Part shown: in pieces, positions 25,195-39,113 of the stretch
Layout of the letters: every line of letters starts with the position of its first letter
How positions within the stretch are numbered: position 1 is the stretch's first letter
Assembly (NCBI GenBank): GCA_008711295.1
Contig: VUYV01000327.1
Coordinates: forward strand, 68,428 to 132,427
DNA from: Anarhynchus alexandrinus
Lineage: Eukaryota > Chordata > Aves > Charadriiformes > Charadriidae
DNA: 64,000 nt
Direction of reading: 5' to 3'
The notes under the pieces: model-generated
The model's database searches: none
Seen by the model: only the letters and a program-made list of their open reading frames with translations
Told to the model about the DNA's origin: nothing
Position numbers and translations under genes: made by a program

Positions 25195-26602
25195 TGTTTA
25201 ATGATCCTTTAAAAAGGGAAAAAAAGGAAGACACAGGGAACTACAGGCCGGTCAGTCTCACCTCTGTGACCGGCAAGATCATGGATCAAATCCTCCTGGA
25301 AACTCTGCTAAGGCACATAGGAAATAAGGAGGTGATTGGTGACAGCCAACATGGCTTCACAAAGTGCAAATCATGCCTGACAAATTTGATGGCCTTCTAT
25401 GAAGGCATTACAGTGTTGGTGGATAAGAGGGGAGCAACAGATGTCATCTACCTGGACTCATGCAAAGCATTTGACACTGTTCCGCACAACATCCTTGTCT
25501 CTAAATTGGAGAGACATGGATTTGATGGATGGACTACTTGGTGGGTAAGGAATTGGCTGGATGATCATACTCAAAGAGTTGTGGTCAACGGCTCCATGTC
25601 CAAGTGGTGAGCAGTGACAAGTTGTGTTCCTCAGGGGTCGTTACTGGGTCCAGTGGTGTTTAATATCTTTGTCGCTGACATGGATGTTGATGGGATTGAG
25701 TGCACCCTCAGCAGCTTTGCCGATGATACCAAGCTGTGTGGAGCAGTCGACACACTGGAGGGCAGGGATGCCATCCAGAGGGCTTGAGAGGTGGACCCAT
25801 GCTGGCCTCATGCAGTTCAACAAGGACAAGTGCAAGGTCCTGCACTGGGATTGAGGCAATTCCATGCACAAATCCAGGTTGGGCAGAGAATGGATTGAGA
25901 GTAGCCCTGAGGAGAAGGACTTGGGGTTGTTGATTGATCAGAATCTCAACATGAGCCAGCAATGTGCACTCGCAGCCCAGAATGCCAACGGTATCCTGGG
26001 CTGCATCAAAAGAAACATGGACAGGAGGTCAAGGAAGATGATTCTCCCCTCCCCCTACTCTGGTCTCATGTGACTCCACCTGGAATACTGCGTGCAGCTC
26101 TGGAGCCCTCAACATAAGAAGGACATGGACCTGTTGGAGCGGGTCCAGAGAAGGCCATGAAAATGATCTGAGGGCTGGAGCACCTCTGCTGTGAGGACAG
26201 GCTGAGAGAGTTGGGGTTGTTTAGCCTGGAGAAGGCTCGGCTCTGGGGAGACCTTAGACCCCCTTCCAGTACTTAAAGGGGGCCTACAGGTAAGATAGGG
26301 AGTGACTTTTTATCAGGGTGTGTAGCAATAGGATGAGGGGTAATGGTTTTAAACTGAAAAAGGGTAGATTTAGACTAGATATAAGGAAGAAATTCTTTAC
26401 TGCGAGGGTGGTGAGATGCCGCCCCAGGTTGCCCAGAGAAGCTGTGACTGCCCCATCCCTGGAGGTGTTCAAGGCCAGGTCGGATGGGGCTTTGAGCAAT
26501 CTGTTCTAGCGGAATGTGTCCCTGCCCATGGCAGGGGGTTGAAACTAGATGATCTTCAAGGTCCTTTCCAACCTAAACCATTCTGTGATTCTATGATTCT
26601 AG
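25195..26602 (+). mobile_element. CR1 LINE with reverse transcriptase, plus strand
   Basis: This is the longest CR1 here. From about 25200 it encodes '[19 protein letters not shown]', then [39 protein letters not shown] (motif A aspartate) and [10 protein letters not shown] stop follows. The frame then recovers at [14 protein letters not shown] sequence and [10 protein letters not shown] (F-A-D-D). The C-terminal blocks and a TTCTGTGATTCTATGATTCT tail follow. Several stops and frameshifts make it inactive. The endonuclease and ORF1 parts are absent (5' truncation). Confidence 0.96.
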
Positions 26603-29600
26603 TTACCCTCCAGTTCTCAGGATCTTCCCGGCAGTTGGGAAGAAGCCAGCGAAGATACATAGTAGAGCAATGAATTACAGAAGTCTTGTAAAACTGCTGA
26701 GACTTTATGGCCCTGTTCAGCTGGGAGACTTGACCCAGGACTTGACTTCAACTCTGAGCAGGAGGTTCAATCCATGGCCTACCTTGTGGCCTTGATCTCT
26801 TCTCACACAAGAACTCAGCTGCTCTACACTGGACATAATCAATGTTTAGGGCCATACTTACAGGCACGAATTTGCTATTTCTCTGCTCTTTCTCTATAGG
26901 AGGTCTATAGTCCCTTTCAGAAACCATCTGATATTGTTCAATCAAGGCAAAACAGCATTGCTTCTGTTAAGCTGGCTGGACATTTTTATAACATCACTTC
27001 TGGACATTTTGATGCTTTGTAAAGGTCATACTGTTTCCACTAACCTTCCATTGTTAATTGGAATGGGGCCTATTCTGGTTCATTTATTATGACATGTATT
27101 TTTTAAAGCTGAATTTTTTGTTATGCACCAGATTTTAATTTGCTTAGTCATTTCCTGGGATCCTGAGTTATGTTATTTGTTGGGAAACGGTCTTTATAGA
27201 AATATAACTACTGGGCCCAACGGATTTGCTGATGTAATACCTCAGTGCTGATATGCAAAGATTACAAAATAATCAGTCAAGGCTAAACCAGAGTATTATG
27301 AGGTTATGAAGGTTTCCTCATAGTAAGTGAAATAGGAAGCTTCTTCCTAAGGGGAGAAGCTGCAGACAGCTGTGGATGACAGAAAAGCAGATCTTCAACA
27401 TACACGTGAATCCTCTCTGCATGTCAACCCTGCAGGTCTAGGTGGTCCAGGATCACCCTGCCATTCTCTGCTGGGTCTGGCACAACTTCACATCCCAGAG
27501 TCTTCAACTGCTGTATGACAAAAACGTTGTTTTGTCTCTCTAGTTGATGTCAACATCTTCACCAATGCTGGGCAGCGAAGTCCTTCAAGAACAAGCGTCT
27601 ATTATTACCCCAGCAAGCCAGGAATTTGTATGGCCTCTTACCTTGAAAAGTACATCCTAGAGAGGGGATGCAGTCCTGAACAATTTCTAAGGACAGGATG
27701 GAAGTGGGAAAGAGGCAGAAAAGAGGTTAGTCTTCATCTTCTTGTTGGGTGAATAGAGTCTGTGGGACTGAGTGAAGATGTGTTATATGATTGAAGCACT
27801 TAAAAGATTGCTATTGACTTCCAGAGGTCGCCAAAAAGTTTCTGAATGCACTGGGGGACCAACATAAGCAACAGCAACTAAAAAGAGTATTCTCTGCAAG
27901 CTTGCCCCAAATGTAATCACATTTTAAATTTTATTTTCCTTTTAATGAAAGCCCCCTCAGCAGAGCACTAGCAATATCAAAAAAGGGAACTGTCATGGCC
28001 ATGAGCACTTTGCACACCCCCCCTGCAAGGGTCTGCAGGATTGTTAATGTCCTCACAGGCAGCCCTGTACGCTCACCACGTCAGACTCCTCTTCTTTAAA
28101 GTCTGCTTTCACTGCCATCCTTTTGGTGCTGCAAGCACGTTCACTTTAAGCATTGTATTGACTGTTCTGAGAGGGTTCCAGGGGGCATCCCTGCAGATGG
28201 TACACTGTGTAAAACCAACACATCAGCACATAGTGACTAATTACATAAAAGCAATTGCCCGATGTGTCTTGCCTTTTTGTTGGGGGTAATTCGTGACTGT
28301 ACCCATGACTATCTTCAGTATTTGTTTTCTGCACCAGGGAGCACTGGGTGGTTTCCAGGACATGTAGTGTGGACTGGCTTACTTCCATACTGCTTGTGTT
28401 CCAGGCTATTGGAGCGACAGATTAAATCCCAGCTGCACATCAACAGGAATATGCTGTGGTGCCCTAGCTACCCTAGAAGCCTGAGAATGTCCACCACATG
28501 TGGTGTTTCATCAGTTCATCAATGTCATGTGCACTTTGGGAACATGCTCACACTCTGCTTAGCCTTGAACTCACATCGCACATAAGCTCCTGATCAATGT
28601 CAGCAGCACCACAGCTTCCACTGCGGAGGATCACTCTTGGGACATCCACCAAGCATCTTGCAAGACCTCACTCTTTGTCTCAGAAGCGAGGGTGTCAGGA
28701 CAATAGGATGTTTCCTCTGCTTCCTCCCTTCAAGCAAATACAAGAGAAGGCTGAGGGCAATAATCCTGTTTCTGAAACCACTGCCTCCTGGAAGAGTACG
28801 ATCACCCTCCATATATAGATCAACCAATGTTGGCTGTAAAATTCTAGGAAGCCAGACATCCTGGGAGCCATCCAGAAGACTGTGCACAGAGTTCTTTGTA
28901 GGCATCTCCCATTTTTGGATGCATTGCTATGGCAAAAAGTGACCAGTATCCCAATGAAGTCTGACTCCTCCTGACTCATACGGATCAATCAGGAAAGCGC
29001 ACAGGATAAATACTGGACTTTCCGTGGCATCAGATGACACTGGGATGGGGCCAAACTGTGGGCTGACATCTTTCAGGTTGGACAAGAGAAAAGGAAGCTA
29101 GAGGCTCCTCTTATTACCTTATTCCTTTATTTTCCCATGTTTGTTCCTCTCCAAATCCCCTTGACTCCTCCTTTTCTCTACCTCCCCTAAATATGCCATA
29201 GTAAGTCTTGTGCGATCCTCAAATGCTCTTCCCCCGTGTCCTATAATGTGTCCCAGTCAGTAACCCCCTCAGTCTGTGAGGTGATGCAGAGAATATGCTA
29301 TTTCTCGTCCCAGTTTGTCCCAGCTGTCCTGGCACGCACCAGGGATCATATACACATTTGGACAGTGTTAAGTTATGTGATAGAAGACTTTTCTGCACAT
29401 TTACAAGGAAGGAGCATAGAGGTGCAACGGCAGGTGGGGGGACCAGAATAACATCCCTGAGGGAGTATAACTCTTACAATAAGCACGATGTCAACAGACT
29501 TTCAGGGATGATGCGACTGAACCCATAACAACTGCAGTCAAACGTGTTGGCCTAGGAGAATCTGCATTGCACTCTATCACAGTGCAGAGTTTACTAACTA

Positions 29601-31859
29601 TTAAAGGAGGAGGTGTGGCAGCTTAACATTTTTCATTCTGGAATCGGCCTACTGTTGTCAGCAAGAGGTTGTTTTACCCACAGTTTGGGTGAAGGCAGAG
29701 CGCGATGTGTTTTAATTGCCTGCTCGGGAGCACATTGCTCCTATCTTTCAGATTTTCGGTTTAAACAACTACTTCTGTTGCACCTTCGTCAGTATATTCA
29801 ATAATTAGCTAAATGTGATTTGAAATTTTGACTGGACATTTTTATTCCAGGCAGCACCTCAGAATCCCTTTACATTTGGCTCCCTCTTGTGCTCATTTCA
29901 TCCTCCTGCTGACTTCTCATGTTTTTCCGCAACCTTTTGTTAGCAGGATGCTATTGCATCAGGCCATCTAATCCACGGTGCTCAGGTAGAACTGAAAGGA
30001 ATCAGAATGTGCTTGCCCATCTCTAGCAGAAATATCACTTCTTAGAGGAATAAATTGTGAGCTAAATGGAAGCAGACAGAGCAGCTTCCAGGAAGAGTTG
30101 GCATCAAACCATGAGTCTGATAATTAGGTACCGAAAAAGGAACAGCTACAGGGGAAGCCCGGCATCTGCCTGAGAGCAATTGTTACCAGACCACGAGTGG
30201 GCAGGATGGAGTCATTCCCTGCTTGTTTCCCTCCTGCTTTCCTGCTGTGGCACCGTACAATGTAGAACCTGTGATAAAGAGGATGGCATAGGTAGGAGGA
30301 ACAAGTGCAGAAGTTGGGAAAGGCAGACCACTCCAAGAAAGACTGCCAAGCTGAGAGCTGAAGCAAAGGGGAGGATATGTGATATGTCTGTGAGAGGCTC
30401 CATGGCACAGGTCAGTCTAGACTTGCAAGCTCCGTCCAATTTTCTTTCAAGCACCTAGAAGAAGTGGTTTGGCAGGGGCAACAGGCAGGAGGGCTGTCCT
30501 GATATGGAAGTCTTTCTCCCTCTCATATTGATCTTTGTGTTTTCATTTGGGATAACTGACCAGAACTCTCAGAGGCCAAATTCTCTGAAGACAGGTGACT
30601 CTGTGTTTGTAGTAGGCTTCCAGGGGGATGAGAAAACAGGAGCTTGCAAGCTGTCAGGGTGCAGGTCTGTGTTTCCCTAGTGGCCACGGAAAGTAATTAG
30701 ACTCTTAATTACAGGTTAAGCACACCATTTCAGTGTTGGCTCACGACTGCATTATATACTTGAACTATTGATGCATTCTTGCAATTCCTGTTTATAGGTC
30801 TGCCAAAGGGCATGGAATCCTCCTGTCCAGTTAGGAAAGTGATATTTTACTTTCTTTTTTTTCTACTCTGAGATGCCCTTGAGTGTATTTGGGCGTGAAA
30901 GATCCATTTATTCTTTTTTTTTTCTGTTTTTTTTTAATCAATAGTTTTTCAGTGTGGCTAATGCTAGAGACTGTAGTATTACTGTATTTCAGCCTGGCAA
31001 TGCCAGAACTGTCTGTGCAATAATTCTACCTTTACCATTAAAATTATGTCTGCCTGTTAGCCATGAGGGGACGGATTGGGTGTGCCACGGTTCAGCAAGT
31101 TGAGAAAAAATTGCTTTCCGGGACAACGTGAGTTTGGGGGATATGGTCCAATTTAGGGCCTGAGAAGAAAGGGATGGAAGGTGACTACTCTGTGTACTGG
31201 AGTAACCAGAAGACACACAAGCTTGACAAGTGAGTGCTGGGGATAAATGAGAGATAGATGTAAAAAGGAATGGGAGAAAAATCATCCCTACGTGCAGAGA
31301 TGTCAGTTGTGAAGAGAAGCTAAAGCAACTTCACTGAGCCTGAAAAGCAGTGAGCAATCTGACAGGAAGTTGAGGGCAATGACCAGACAAATAACTGGAA
31401 AGTTGTTTATTCCCAGCTGGGACATATTAGGTGGTCACTGTGTAAAAAGTTGAACCACCTGAGCTACTCCCTTTCTGTACTGATGATTCTTCAGCTTCTG
31501 GCTGGTAGCGATCTATTTGCTGGCTACCAGGGGTCCAGCATTGACCAGGACAGTCAAAAATGTCACTCTTTGTGGTCAGGGAACTGATCTGAGAGATTTC
31601 TGATGACTGATTTTTTTTAGGTTTAGGTGAAACTGTGGTAATCATGAATCCCTTCCTCCTAAGAAGTGTCAGATAATAAAACTATCTGAGAAGAGGCGTT
31701 TCACTCAGTAATTTTTCTCCTTTCCTCCATGAACTCAGTTTTGCCAATCAGAGTTTTAAGATGAAGGCATCTTTCCACACACTTATAATAAGACTGGTCA
31801 CATTATCCTCTCTGAGCTGCTGATACCACAGGCTATTCTACTGGAACTGCACTTTTCAA
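26603..31859. other. Non-coding DNA, nothing secure
   Basis: No exon with convincing homology was found. A frame at 28041-28289 has weak TM3-like resemblance (see rejected items). A few T-rich runs occur near 30910. Confidence 0.5.
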
Positions 31860-32235
31860 CAGCAAGATGTGAGGACCCCATTTCAAAAAAGGATGTAGAG
31901 AGACTGGAAAGGGTCTAGCTGAGGGTGATCAAGATGATGGTCAGTGACACACGACCTATGAGGCCTGTTTTGTCCGGCTGAGAGGAAGGGGTGGTGGTGC
32001 CTAATAACAGTCAACAAACCTTTTAAGGTCATTTACAAAGAGGATGGATTCAATTTGGTTTTGGTAAAAGTATGTAAGAAACAACAGCCACATTGTATAG
32101 AGAAGTTCAAGTTGGACATCAGGAAAAGTTTCATCTGAAAAAGGTATTGCAATTGGGTACTAGACCAGTTGTCCTTGGCAGTTTTCAGGACAAAGCCATT
32201 GCCAACCCGATCCAGTGTTGAGGATAGGCCAAATA
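31860..32235 (+). mobile_element. Old CR1 3' fragment next to the GPCR relic
   Basis: Ordered landmarks are visible: 'GTAGAGAGACTGGAAAGGGT' (LLERVQ block), AAGTTCAAGTTGGACATCAG and GAAAAGTTTCATCTGAAAAA (RLDIRKKFF block). 'TGGCAGTTTTCAGGACAAAG' (VFKA block) and AACCCGATCCAGTG come last. It is strongly diverged and ends just before the TM4-like segment of the receptor relic. Confidence 0.55.
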
Positions 32236-32280
32236 CATTAGGATCACGCCAGCGGTCTCATTAGTGCACTTTGAATATTA

Positions 32281-34451
32281 TATCTAATCTCTGCCATTCC
32301 CATCATCTCTCTCCAAGGTATTTATTATCTGCCTTCCTTCTCTAGGGAAGATAGAGGAACCTGTCTCATGAATTGTGCTGAAAACTACATATCTGTGGAT
32401 TGCTTATTCAGACCACTGCCATTGACTTCTTTGTCCCCATGATCATTATCACAGTGCTCTGCCTGATATTTGACTGCCATCTCACCAAGGGGAAACCATC
32501 TTCGAGGAAGCTAAACAGAAGCAGAGGAAGATAAGAAGATACCAAGCTCAACAGAGATACCCACAGTAACAGTGGAAGGCAAAAAAAAGATCAACAAAAT
32601 GTTGTGTAAGCAGTCGAGAGAAAATACATGAACCTGCATGAACTCTTGGGTATGCTGAGATCTTGCATTTCACAGTGACACCAGCTTCAAGTGAGGTATT
32701 TAAAGAGCAAATGTAAAGAGCTTTTTGAAATATTTTGATATCTTTCACTGTTATCATGTCCTTTCTTAATTTGAAATTTGACTTAGTACTGCAAAATGTT
32801 TTCTGTTTTTCTCCATCTTGTTTACATTTTAATAAGGAGAGGATAAGATCTATGGAACTATCAGGGCCTGATGTGATCAGCCCCTTCTACAACCATAGCT
32901 AATAAGCCTCAGTCCAGCTGTTTCACCCCTAGGTCACTGCATATCTCAGTGGGAAGCCACATGCCTGCAGTCCTTTCTCCAGCACAATGGTCTGCCCAAT
33001 GGTTTTGTGCCCCTATGAGCATTTTCTCTGCATTCTGCAGCACTCCACACATGCTTTGCATCCTGAGGCCGTTCTAATAGTTTCTGACAACTGATCATCT
33101 GGCAATCGGACAAAATGGTAGCTGGTGTTTACAAACAATATCCTAATTCTGAGATTTTAACCAAGGGCTACCTCAACCACCAAGACATACCTATTTTTCA
33201 TCTCCTTTGTCCTCAGAATTGCTACCTATGCTAGCTTTCACTTTTGAAACACTGGAGATCATCGTTATAACTACCTAAACAAGTAACGTGCTTGGGCAGA
33301 CACACAGTTTGGGAGCTGTAAGCCATTCTCTGTCTGGCGGTGGTTACCAGGAGAAAGCAAACTGCATGCTTCAAATACCGAAAAATCTCTGACTGCCCCC
33401 CATGTGTCGCAAAATATCACTTGTGTGATATTCTGGGAATATATACCTGGGAATCCTGCCTACTACTAAAGTTATGAATAACAATGCCCCAATTTATGAA
33501 AATAGTCATGGTATACCCTGTTAAGAGCATAGTATGAAAATGTGTAGTTTTTATTACCTAGAAGCATTGACTGTCACGCTCATTGTGATCCAAAACACTT
33601 TCCCTTGGTTCCCCGAGGACACCCAAATAAGGACAAACCCTGCCAAGCCTGAATCCAGGCAGCTCTTCACTCCTTTGGGAGGACCGGGGCTCAGCTCGTG
33701 CCGTACCGCCCTGGTCAAACTGTGGCAACAGATGGAAAAGTGCCACTGGAAGCAAAAAATCAGAGCCTTTCTTGGTATCCTCATTCATTTTTCCCTTTTA
33801 CTTCAAACCTGAAGGCCCTGAGACCTATTTTCCCTTATCCCCATATCGAGACCTGATGTTAGCATCAGGCTAGCAGATCTATCTTTCTAGGAAATGTGGA
33901 GTCCTTTGTCTCGCTCCCTCCCCCTCCAGGCTTTCCGGTCCCTGCTGGGTGATAGTCTTTTGTGGCCAATTTGTTACACTTTTCAGTCATTATGTTCCAC
34001 AATACAAAACCCAAGCCAAATGCCTGATTAAATAGCATGAGATGGTTTGAGCTGCACTTCAGCATGTCCCACTGGAGCAATCCCTCACCTAATAGCATGC
34101 AGCTTTTTTGCCTAGGGTCCCTGGCAGTCCTTAGGGACATTGTTAACAGTGTTTCTCAGCCAGTCCTCTCTGCTTCTGAGTTCTACTTTTGTTTAATGTT
34201 TTGTCTCGCTTTCATTTCCCGATTCCTCTTGTCTGCATGCGTCATGGTAGTGTTGTTCAAGACACGCTGGCTGGTGTTTCAGGCTGCTGTGGAGCTCTGG
34301 TATCCACTGGGCAGAACTGGTGCACATGGTTTTCTAGGGTGTCCGCATTTTGCTAAGCATCTTCATCTTGAGTTCTGACATCAACCCTATCATCTACAGC
34401 CTCTTCTCCTCTCATTTCAATAGCTGCTGCCAAGATCTGGCCTGCTGCTGA
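32281..34451 (+). pseudogene. Decayed class A GPCR, neuromedin U receptor-like
   Basis: Two exon-like islands encode broken receptor pieces. From 32281 one frame reads a TM4/ECL2-like segment with SAIPIISLQGIYYL and a cysteine (GTC). Reading shifts by one base before 32409, where QTTAIDFFVPMIIITVLCLI is a TM5. At about 34241 a TM6 reads VMVVLFKTRWLVFQAAVELW, with the W-x-x-F-(H/Q) pattern. After a frameshift near 34295 the frame continues to TM7, ILSSDINPIIYSLFSSHF, which holds N-P-I-I-Y. A TAG at 34335-34337 interrupts it, and a TGA closes it at 34449. The order and spacing follow neuromedin U receptors (QTTA in TM5; NPxxYSLxSSxF in TM7). The roughly 1.7 kb between the islands fits an intron in the third intracellular loop. 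TM1-TM3 are not found. Class A GPCR is fairly secure; the subfamily is inference. Confidence 0.55.
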
Positions 34452-37400
34452 GCTGGATGTGCAATCTCCCGCTCCCCTGGGATTCACTGCAAGGCCAGGA
34501 CACCATTACGAGATGCTTTTTCCTTGAACACAGTGTTCATGTTATGACACTGGACTTTGGATACTAGCTATGTCTCTTATTGATGTTGGAAACTGCCCAC
34601 AGAGTGTGTCCTCCACAGTCAGGAGCCCAAAAGTAAGACAGGCCTGAAAACTAAGAGCTCTCTCATGCAAACACAGGTTTTTACCTAGTGAACCAAAGCA
34701 AGGGCTGTTTTTGCTGGTGATATATTACTGTTATGTCTTCAAGGATGAGTCCTACAGATAGCCATTGTCACGTTAAACCAACAGCTCATGCTCAGCTGGG
34801 CTGCACAAATGCCTATTAAGTGTAAATGGAGATTGTCTCACTTCTCTGGAGACAGTGTTGGAGATTTTTTGGCATCTATTTTGTTCGCAACTGCTGATCT
34901 GCATCTCTGTAAACCAAGTCATAAGATGTCAGACTCTTCAAAAAGGCAGAAGTGAATGGACAAGAAAGGATTAAACTTGCAAACAGGCTTCTGGCTTTTG
35001 CATTTTGAAGCATACACAACCTTATCTAGAGTGAGAATTGCACCTAATAGCGATATATATTGAAGCTTCCCTGCTAACTGTGAAGTACTTAAGCATTTGT
35101 TGGTATTCACTTCATGCGTGAAAAGGAGACAGGGACTGGCTTTGACCCAGCAGGTCTCTTAATCTCTTCTCTCTCTTAAAGGGTGGATGCTGACATTTCT
35201 TTTTAAACAACTCCTACAAGCTCCTGTGGAACTGAAAAGTCAAAAAGCTTGTGCTTCACATCACAGGGGCTTAACACATCCCTTTGTGACAAAAACATCA
35301 ATACATTTCTGAGGAGAACAGGCAGCCTGGAGTTAGTGTTTAATAAACTTCCAGACTCTGACACCAAGGCCCAGTCCTTGCTAACCTGACTTCATCCTTT
35401 TTTTCTGAGTCCGGCTCTGATGGTGGTTGCAGGCAGATAGACGCATCATCTTACTCGCACCACTGAAACAGAAAGAGCTCTGCGAAGGTGCTGTCCAGTA
35501 AACTACTGGGGACACACTGCTCTGGTTCAGAAGTATGAAGAAAAGAAACATGTAGGGATAAATTGCTGTTTTCAAAACGTAGGTTGAATATTGAAACTTG
35601 ATATCATCTTCACTTGAGCTAACATTCCTGAAGGTGGAGTTGTTTGAAAAGGGAAGAAGTTGTTTTAACCAGCGTTATGTTAGCACGGCACCACAACAAA
35701 CCACCCATGTTCTGCTTTGGGCCTGCATTACGTAACAAGTTGAGAACTTGTCCTTACCTGGCAGGCGGGTAATACTCGCATAATCTTATTGAACTGTTTC
35801 ACTTCTGACTGAAGAGTTGCTTGTGATAGCAAGGGTTCGTCCATCTCAACCAACTGGAGGCCGAGGATTCATAGAGTGTGATTCATCAACTTATTCTAAA
35901 TATGTGCTTTAAGATGAGATGAATCCACTCTACTGATTAAAGTAATTAAAGTTCACTGAGTAGAAAGGAGTTTAAAGGGGCTAGCTCAGATGTAGCTGTT
36001 TATATTTTGCCAGATCAATCTCATTCTTAGTGGCCCAGAGCCTTTTAACTTGTAGACTAAATACAGTTTTCAGGGACACTATTACAATATTATGTGGTTT
36101 CACCAGTGCTCCTTAGAGCAGAATTTGGTCTCCTGAACCAATGAGTAAGGCTTGTTCTTGTCTCTTTTTGATGCTGGGAATGTTAATGACGCGCATTCTA
36201 TTTGTTTGATTCCCTGAGGAGTAATTATAAAATCATTTCTAAAAACACTATTTCTATAGGCAGCTGCAGACACATCTAGTTACCTTTTAAAACACACACT
36301 TCTGCAGAAAGTGGGCAGGTGGGTAGATTTTTACATGTTTGCTGTACCTATTGTTGGAGGCAGCCTCTGACGTACATGAAATAACATTGGGATATTTTTT
36401 AATTCAGCAACAAGCATACACAAAGGCTTAAAAAATTACTTAGAATGGTCACTTCTGTATTAAAACTAAAAGTTTATGAAGACCTGTTAAATCTGGTATA
36501 AAGCACCTGCTGACGTGAGTCAGGTCACACCGAGTCACAGAAGCTGGTTCTGCTCTTCTTAGGCTACTATTAGGTATGAAGTGTCAGAGAGAAATTGGAC
36601 ATTTGACTTAGCATTGTGACTCTGGCTGCTCTCCATGGCTGACTGGGGTCCTCCAAAACTCCACCCTATCCTGCCTGCCACACACAGCCTCTCCTCTGTA
36701 CAGGCATCTCAAGGCCTCCTTTCTCCTCTCCATACCAGGTGCTCCCCTGCCCACAGGAAGGGGCAGTGTAGGAAGCTCTTGTTCACCTTCCCAGTGTGAC
36801 CCAAGGTTTGGTGAGATGAGCTTTACTGCAGGTGTGGGTTCGTGCTATGAAGAGCAAAAAGCTGTATTTTGCTGCTATAGGAACAAACGAGCACCAAAAG
36901 CGTCAGTGTACAGGTCTGAGGGTGACTCACTAGAAAAGGAAAAACTTAGTGTCTGCATTACTGATGGAAAAGTAAAACATCTTAACCTCTCCATCAGAGA
37001 GATAGAGACAGTCCAGTGTGGTGTTTCATCCTGCCCTGTGAGTGACATGGGATATAAATCCTATTTTTTCTTGGAAGTTTTTAAAGGTAGCTGATGGGTA
37101 AACAATCACTTCTTTTGTTCCAAAGCAAGAACAGCCCCAAACTGTCACTTAGCCCTCACTCAAAAAGACCAGGGTTAGACCCCTCAAATATGCTGCAATC
37201 AGACGTATATCTTGTGAGCTCAAAACCCAGAGAGCACTGTTGTCTCAGGCAGGCCATGACAGACCGTAGGCACTTCTACAGGAAATCAACCACAGTGCAA
37301 CATATCTGCCTGCACTCATACCTCTGAGCATGATCACACATGACAACAGCAGGAATTTGCATATATTTTATTGCTGTTGATATAGCTCATCAAATACTTG

Positions 37401-39113
37401 AACATATGGGGTTGTACAAGGTATGAAATGTAGTCATCTACAAAGTCCAGAGGAAACCAACACAGCAGCAACCATGACTGCCTGTAAGGCAAGATTTACA
37501 TTATTTCATGCGTTTAGCAGGGAACTGAAATTGTCTGAAAAAAGGCAGGGAACTGTGTTTGCAAATCATAGATTTCTAGGCCTTCAGTGGTGGTCTCTCT
37601 ACTCAAAACTGAAGCTGAAGAACTGCACACAGAGTGAAAACAGAGAGAGGCATCAAGAGGGAAGGAAGGCAGGGAGATTTATTTTCTATCTTCTCTGAGA
37701 CATGTCCACTTCCAAGGCTATGTGTGGACAAGCAGCAGAAGGAGGTCACTCTGCAAGAGGATCCAACCTCATGCCAGTTATGGTATGGGAGAACATGCAC
37801 TTTGAAGGGTCCTTGATGGTGCTAGTATGCCTACGCTTTTGCACTTGCTTCAGGATTTCCATGCTGTACCACCATTGCCATAATCTGCAGCTAGGCTGTT
37901 CATTTTAAGGTAAGAGTTATCTTGCCCCGACCCCCTGCTTTCATTTGTTTCAGGCTCCAGTTAAGGCTACAATCCCAATATTCTCCTAAAGTTGAAGGGT
38001 CATTGCAGGAGCCAAGACTCCTCAGCTGGTGGTACTTGTCCTGTCTTGCGCTCGTGCCTGACACTGCTCCCATCACAGTGATACGGTGTTGACCACAAAT
38101 GACATGTCGCCTGTCCTGCCTGCCTTGGCATTGGGTGGGCACAAGAAGGGAGAAGAAAATGCACCTGTGTTTTTGCACTGCTTGCAGGTGTGCCTGTCCT
38201 AAATGTAGCGGTCCCCAGACTAACGCGCTTTCCTTTAGCATCCTCCCTCATACCTGCACAAACACAACCCATACAGACACCCTGCCCAAAACACACATAA
38301 AGATTGCCATACATTCCTGTAGTTAAACACCACAGTCACATTCTTGCCTATATACTGAGATAGTCACAAACCTGAGTCCAGCTGGAATATACCAGTATAC
38401 GTTCATCTGGCCCTGCTCACAGAAGTAAGCTTCAGCTTCTATACTTAAGTGCTACAATATCCTTTGTGTGACCACCACTTCAGCAGAAATCCATGGAGCC
38501 AAGACATAACCACATTGCTGTCTGCTCTTTCCTTGTTGTGACCCAGGAAATAAATGGACCCTCACTTCCCAGGTATCACAAGCAGGGCCTGGTATCAGGC
38601 TGGTGCCATTTTCTAGCACATAATGCTTTTGGCAAACCCAGATGAGGAATCATTCATGGTAGATGGGCTCCAGAAGAGCCCTGGAAAACCCTTTGATCTG
38701 AAGAAGAGATATTTTCTGAGAGACACAGGAAATTCTTGGCCTTTTGATTATACCAGTCCTTCACCACAGTGGTCATCAAACAGACAATGTAAGTGTGGAG
38801 ACTTAAGTGCTTGGTTTTTTGTTTTGGGTTTTTTTTTTTTATGGCATCCAAACACCATCCATCCAGCACATTCCCACCTCTTTTTTCTGCAGGCATCCCC
38901 AGTTAGTAGCTGGCCTGTTGTGCACTGACAGGGATTGCAAGACATTAAAGCCATTTTAGAAGAGGGACATGACATATTTTTTGGGCAAAAGAGCCATTTG
39001 CCACCATCTTTCCCCTTTAAATGGTAGCCATACAGCCACACAGACAGGAGAGTCTGGTAAGACACAGATTTGGAGCCACCTCCCAGACGTGGTCAGAAAA
39101 GTAGAGGGGACAT
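34452..39113. other. Intergenic DNA and probable LACTBL1 3' UTR
   Basis: The part just below 39113 should contain the LACTBL1 3' UTR. Minus-strand AATAAA candidates are at 37683-37678 and near 37375. The remainder shows no gene or named repeat. Confidence 0.5.

Noticed and set aside
28041..28289. Open frame with TM3-like resemblance (FFK...AS...LSI... and a later WG) that might be the missing 5' part of the GPCR relic
   Set aside because: Matching it to neuromedin U receptors needs several gaps of 2-5 residues, it lacks the ERY/DRY box, and it lies 4 kb from the TM4 piece. The resemblance may be chance.
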